From Hordeum vulgare subsp. vulgare (taxonomy: Eukaryota > Streptophyta > Magnoliopsida > Poales > Poaceae), in assembly GCF_904849725.1 (NCBI RefSeq), contig NC_058519.1:109604881-109668880 (forward strand): 64,000 bases of DNA. The letters run 5' to 3'. Shown piece after piece: positions 59,096 through 64,000 of the stretch; the first letter of the stretch is position 1, and the number at the start of each line of letters is the position of its first letter. Under the pieces are notes generated by a model. The model saw nothing but the letters and a program-made list of their open reading frames with translations. It ran no database searches and was not told where the DNA came from. The position numbers and the translations under genes were made by a program.

Positions 59096-60624
59096 TGATA
59101 CGTCCATTTTGCATCATGCTTTCATGTTGATATTTATTGCTTTATGGGATGTTATATTACTTTGTGGTACCATATTCATGCCTTTTCTCCCTTATTTTTC
59201 AAGGTTTATTTGAAGAGGGAGAATTTAGGCAGCTGGAATTCTGGACTGGAAAAGGAGCAAATCTTAGTCCACTATTCTGCACATCTCCAAATGCCCTGAA
59301 AAGTTACGTGGATTTTTTTGGGATTATATAAAAAATACTGGGTGAAAGAAGTACCGGAGGGGGGCTGCCAGGGCGCCACAAGCCCTGCCACCGCCACCCC
59401 CCTGGTGGCAGAGTGGGGGCTTGTGGGCTCCCTGACGGCCCACTAGCCCCCCTCTTTTGCTATATGAAGTGTTTTGGTCTAGAGAAAAAATCATTCGGGA
59501 GCTTTTTCGTGGTTTCGCCGCCACCACGAGGCGGAACTTGAGCAGATCCAATCTAGAGCTCCGACAGGACGATCCTGCCGGGGAAACTTCCCTCCCAGAG
59601 GGGGAAATCGTCGCCATCATCATCACCAACACTCCTCTCGTCGGAGGGGAGGCATCTTCATCAACATCTTCATCAGCACCATCTCCTCTCCAATCCCTAG
59701 TTCATCTCTTGTAACCAATCTTCATCTTGCAACTCCGATTGGTACTTGTAAGGTTGCTAGTAGTGTTGATTACTCTTTGTAGTTGATGCTAGTTGGATTA
59801 CTTGGTGGAAGAGTTTATGTTCAGATCCTTGATGCTATTCATTACACCTCTGATCATGATTATGATTATGCTTTATGAGTAGTTAATTTTGTTCCTGAGG
59901 ACATGGGATAAGTCATGCTGATAATAGTCATGTGAATTTGATATTCGTTCGGTATTTTGATGTGCTGTATGTTGTCTTTTCCTATAGTGGTGTTATGTGA
60001 ACGTCGACTACATAAAACTTCACCATATTTGGGCCTAGAGGAAGGCATTGGGAAGTAGTAAGTAGATGATGGGTTGCTGGAGTGACAGAAGCTTAAACCC
60101 CAGTCTATGCGTTGCTTCGTGAGGGGCTGATTTGGATCCACTAGTTTAATGCTATGGTTAGAATTTGTCTTAATTCTTCTTTTGTAGTTGCGGATGCTTG
60201 CGAGAGAGGTTAATCATAAGTGGGATGCTTGTCCAAGTAAGGGCAGTACCCAAGCGCCGGTCCACCCACATATCAAACTATCAAAGTAACAAACGCAAAT
60301 CATATGAACATGATGAAACTAGCATCACAGAAATTCCCGTGTGTCCTCGGGAGCATTTTTCCTCCTATAAGACTTTGTTCACGCTTGTCCCTTGCTGTAA
60401 AAGGGATTGGGCCACTTGCTGCACCGTTGCTACTTCTTGTTACTTGTTACTTTTTGCTTGCTACGTTTCACCTCACTACACAATCACTTGTTACCGCTAC
60501 TTTCAGTGCTTGCAGTTATTACCTTGCTGAAATCCGTTTATCAGAGCCTTCTGCTCCTCGTTGGGTTCGACACTCTTACTTATCGAAAGGACTATGATTG
60601 ATCCCCTATACTTGTGGGTCATCA
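59096..60624 (+). repeat. 3' LTR of element D
   Basis: It starts TGATACGTCCATTTTGC and ends GTGGGTCATCA, followed by TSD tcacc. TATATGAA at 59461-59468; GC-rich inverted repeat at about 59379-59432. Length 1529 bp against 1527 bp for the 5' LTR. Confidence 0.9.
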
Positions 60625-62494
60625 TCACCTACTATGTGTTATGACCCGGCAACCCCGGAGTGACAATAGCCGGAACCACTCCAGGAGATGACCATAGTAT
60701 GAGGAGTTCATGTATTCACTAAGTGCTAATGCTTTGTTCTGGTTCTCTATTAAAAGGAGAACCTTAATATCCCGTAGTTTCCATTAGGACCCCGCTGCCA
60801 CGGGAGGGATGGACAATAGATGTCATGCAAGTTCTTTTCCCTAAGCACGTATGACTACATACGGAATGAATGCCTACATTACATTGACGAACTAGAGCTA
60901 GTTGCATATCTCCCCGTGTTATAACTGTTGCATTATGAATGTCATCCGACATAATTATCCATCACCGATCTAATGCCTACGAGTTTTTCCTACTGGTCCT
61001 TGCTACGTTACTCTGTCACTACTGCTGGCACTGCTGCTACTGTTACCGTTGCTACTGTTGATATCACACCACTCTACTACTGATACTTTGCTGTAGATAC
61101 AAAGTCTTTCAGGTGTGGTTGAATTGACAACTCAACTGCTAATACTTGAGAATATTCTTTGGCTTCCCCTTGTGTCGAATCAACAAATTTGGGTTGAATA
61201 CTGTACCCTCGAAAACTGTTGTGATCCCCTATACTTGTGGGTTATCATTGAGCAATTGATAGAAAAGAGCATAGTTATGTGATATTCATGGCAATGATCA
61301 TGTATATATAGGCATCATGTCCATAAGAAAATAGGTTGAATTGTTCCTGCACCTATTACTATTACTCCACCCATCGACCGCCATCCAACATGCATCTAGA
61401 GTATTAAGTAAAACAGAGTAATGCTTGGAGAACAATGACATGATGTAGACAAAGAGAACTCAATCAATATGAATTAACCCCATAGTTTTATACTTAGTGG
61501 AAACAATACAAAGACATGTCCTTCTCCCTTTTTGTCACTAGGATATTGAACTCTGCCAGATTGAACCCACTATAATGCACCCCTCTCACTGAAGAAATAT
61601 CAATCTAGTTGGCCAAACTATTTAAATAGACGGTAGAGATTTACGAAGCTATATTAATCATGCAAATAAGAATCATTACAGAATTCAGATAAGAATTAAA
61701 TCTTTATCATGAATAATCTGAACATAAACCCCCAATTCATCGGATCCCAATAAACGCACCGTACTAAAGATTACATCAGATAGATCAAAGAAAAGATGTC
61801 ATGATCATTGTATTGAAGATAAAGAGAGAGAAATAGCGATCTAGGTACTAACTACAGACCTGTAGGTGTGTGGTAAACTGCTCACACATCACCATGGGAG
61901 TAACAAGGTTTATGTAGAGGCCCTCCATGACCGATCCCCCCCGGTAGGGCACGGGAACATGGCTCCAGATGGGCACACGATAGAACAGAGACCTGCGGTG
62001 ACGGAAACAATGTTTCCGACGGCTCTCACAGGGGTTTCGGATATTTTACAATTTATAGGCCACAAAGGACGTCAGGGGCCAGACAAGGGGTAGCACACAT
62101 CACGACGTGGTCACCCACGTGAACGCGCCGTGATGTGTGCTACCCCCTCATGTGGCCCCCGACATCCCTCTATGGCCTATAAATTCTAATATATCCCAAA
62201 ACCCTAATCCTTCCCTCGTGCAGCGCGTGGTATCCTCCCAAAGCTTCCACGTATTCTTTTGGGCTAGAAAAATCATAAAATAGTCTCGTGGCAATTGGAC
62301 TCCGTTTGGTACTGTAAACCTGAAAAGCCAAAAACATGCAGAAAACAACAACTCACACTGGGCACTGGGCTAATAGGTTAGTGCTAAAAATAATATTAAT
62401 TGGTATATGAACACCCTAATAGCATACTAGAATGACAACATTATAGCATGGAACAATAAAAAATTATAGATACGTTGGAGATGTATCAACCCAT

Positions 62495-62913
62495 AGTACC
62501 TTCCTATGACAAACACGGGGTCACGTTGGAGTCCCCCTAAATTGGGTTTGAAAATTTGATCCCACCCACCCCACATCGGGTACTACCCATACCATTCAGG
62601 ACTTACCCATTCCATTATAGACAAGTTGAGGAGACTATTCGGTAGTTGTGGTTTAGATTTTTATTTGTCAAAAACAAAATAACTAGTTGTCAAGACTCTG
62701 AACTACTCACCACCTTCTGCACAACAATGGCGATGCTGGGGTGCTAAACGCCCCCGCTCAGCGTTCAATTCAGTTATTTGATGAACTCACTTACCTAGTA
62801 ACAGAACTCTGCATCATGGAGGATGTCTGGATGTCTGAGCAACTCACCAGACCCGATGAACGTGTACCCCATGTCTCAACCCAGCAGCATGCTACTTCTA
62901 GGCGCCCTGCTTT
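62495..62913 (+). pseudogene. Element G internal region, continued (decayed gag-like)
   Basis: This sequence joins 28857 once solo LTR I and one accca copy are removed. A partly open stretch reads LFDELTYLVTELCIMEDVWM (from about 62780), possibly part of gag, but I cannot identify the domain. It is interrupted at 62914 by LTR J. Confidence 0.35.
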
Positions 62914-63726
62914 TGTCGGTGCACTAAAAACTGGGGTCCTAGTGCCCCAGACTTGTGCACGGGCGCAAAGAGACCCTGACGGCAGGGCGTGGCAGAGTCC
63001 AGAACAGATGCACCCCCAAGATTACCAAGGCCCCGACAAGCATGCCTTGTCGGGAAGACATCCAAGGCCACGCCCATTTAGTGTGCGTGATGAACTCACC
63101 AGGCACGAGGCCTCGGCAAACCTCCTTTGCCGGGAAGACAACCAAATCCCCCCGCAAGGAAGCTTTCTGGGATGAAGACCCAAGGCCCCGGCAAGCACCC
63201 TTGCCGGGATGACGAGGCTAGGCACTGGAGGGCGACCGCCCTTGCCACAGTGCCACCGCCCCCAAGTTCCAGCGCGTTCCGCATGCGCCAGCGCGGCGTC
63301 TAGGTGTCGAAACACCTGGACACATGTCTTCACCAACACTTTGCTGACAAGCACAACACATGCATTTAATGCACGTGACAGCGGTAGATGGATAAGCACC
63401 GCTCTAGGTTCACTGTAACATCTCGTAAACCTACCATCGAGCACTTTAGGTGACCCCTTTGCCTATAAAAGGATGCCCTTAGCTCATTCACAAGGGGTTA
63501 GTCTCTTTGGCGATTGGCCAAGAAGACGGTTATCAGCACTATAACGAACAACAAAAACGCTTAATACGATCAGACGAGTGGGACGTAGGGTTTTACGCGT
63601 AAGCGGCCCGAACCTGGGTAAAAAGGCTTGTCGGGTGTTGATCGTTAGATCTACTCTTGTTGTTATCTTTTCCCGCCCTACGATCACAAGGGTATCACTT
63701 TGATCCCCATAGGTGTCTACCTAGCA
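62914..63726 (+). repeat. LTR J (5' LTR of another gypsy element)
   Basis: It starts TGTCGGTGCACTAAAAACTGG and ends GTCTACCTAGCA. TATAAAA is at 63464-63470. The flanking gcttt (62909-62913) would be the TSD. The body is GC-rich with repeated CCCGGCAAGC-like motifs. A priming-site-like sequence follows, so it is a 5' LTR or the left LTR of a plus-strand element running off the window. Confidence 0.65.
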
Positions 63727-64000
63727 TCGTCGAAATTTTTGGTGTGCCACGTAGGGGGCGGGGGAGAAACGCGTGAATCGGAGCACGTTCAGCACCGGCT
63801 CCATCGAAGTTTGGGTGCTATGCCGCGTTCTCCCGGAAATGGGGTACCGCGGCAGGCGCCCTGTTTTGCTACGAGTTCCCAAGATCTGTGCGAGAGCGTT
63901 GCTACACGCGCGCGCGGGGCAGGGAGGCGGACGTTCCAACAGCAACATCGCTCGGGGGCCAACGCGCAGCTGTTGAGGGCACGCCTGGGCGCTTCACAGA
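63727..64000 (+). other. Priming site and start of the internal region of element J
   Basis: TGGTGTGCCACGTAGGGGG (63740-63758) differs by a few bases from the TGGCGCGCCAGGTAGGGG priming sequence common in a group of grass gypsy elements. The rest, GC-rich, is probably leader or early gag. No domain can be recognised before the window ends. Confidence 0.4.

Larger units (their letters stand above)
30007..60624 (+). mobile_element. Element D: autonomous-type Athila-like gypsy retrotransposon, decayed, split by element E
   Basis: In order: 5' LTR 30007-31533, tRNA-Asp primer site, leader with a splice-donor-like site, gag, protease, RT, RNase H, integrase, an extra ORF, polypurine tract, 3' LTR 59096-60624. 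TSD is tcacg (30002-30006) and tcacc (60625-60629). Element E is inserted near the gag start (TSD aggta). Gag-pol carries several stops and three frameshifts, so this copy cannot move by itself, while integrase and the extra ORF remain open. It looks like a Fatima-type family member, but the name is from memory. Confidence 0.9.
29242..61247 (+). repeat. Solo LTR H, split by element D
   Basis: The pieces 29242-30006 and 60630-61247 form a 1.38-kb LTR starting TGATATGTCTCCGTCG and ending GTGGGTTATCA. It is flanked by perfect TSD ttgag. There is no internal sequence, so it is a solo LTR. TATA-like tatatt is at 29564-29569, about 32 bp after the GC-rich inverted repeat (29475-29532). The end, CCCCTATACTTGTGGG plus ATCA, resembles the LTR end of D, indicating related families. 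Confidence 0.85.
28863..62489 (-). repeat. Solo LTR I (reverse), split by the H/D/E/F stack
   Basis: The pieces 28863-29241 and 61253-62489 form one LTR of about 1.6 kb in minus sense. It starts TGATACATCTCC at 62489 and ends ACAAGTATCA at 28863. The TSD accca is present at 28858-28862 and 62490-62494. No internal region or second LTR exists, so it is a solo LTR left by LTR-LTR recombination. Solo LTR H interrupts it at ttgag (29237-29241 and 61248-61252). Confidence 0.85.

Overview
The window is intergenic DNA from a large, repeat-rich grass genome, most likely a Triticeae species (wheat, goatgrass, barley or rye). Nearly every base can be assigned to LTR retrotransposons of types I recognise from Triticeae: long-LTR chromodomain Ty3/gypsy elements, Athila-like gypsy elements primed by tRNA-Asp (LTRs starting TGATACGTC), and a Maximus/Barbara-like copia element. 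I see no intact host gene, RNA gene, CRISPR array or prokaryotic feature. Family names are from memory and need a repeat-library search. Element boundaries come from TG...CA termini, paired LTRs, primer-binding sites, polypurine tracts and 5-bp target-site duplications (TSDs) read in the sequence.

Left part (1-11116). The last 20 codons of a gypsy polyprotein lead into its 5.05-kb 3' LTR (102-5154), which contains a 979-bp tandem duplication and tRNA-like modules. That element sits in a reverse-oriented copia element (gag remnant 5488-8018, LTR 8087-9587). The copia sits in the reverse-oriented LTR of a further element, 'C' (9588-11116).

Middle part (11117-28045). A decayed gene-like or DNA-transposon sequence on the minus strand ('K') is split by element A (+, 11612-24873). 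Element A is itself split by element B (-, 15229-23342, gag-protease only). A 350-bp piece of K plus an LTR is duplicated on the right side of A, leaving a solo LTR at 25225-26743. Harbinger-like debris follows.

Right part (28046-64000). A stack of insertions, outermost first: gypsy element G (LTR 28046-28538); solo LTR I (-, 28863-62489, TSD accca); solo LTR H (+, 29242-61247, TSD ttgag); element D (+, 30007-60624, TSD tcacg/tcacc); element E (+, 31723-52179, TSD aggta); and gypsy element F (-, 36585-48891, TSD atact). Another gypsy LTR, J, starts at 62914 and runs into an internal region cut by the window end.

How the parts relate. D carries gag, protease, RT, RNase H and integrase (decayed), plus an intact 137-aa leucine-heptad ORF downstream of integrase. 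B and E carry only gag and protease, and A only a short ORF of unknown function. All share a tRNA-Asp primer site, an AAGCTTGGGG polypurine core and a GC-rich inverted repeat about 30-35 bp upstream of the TATA box. This suggests (inference) an autonomous/non-autonomous group using common machinery.
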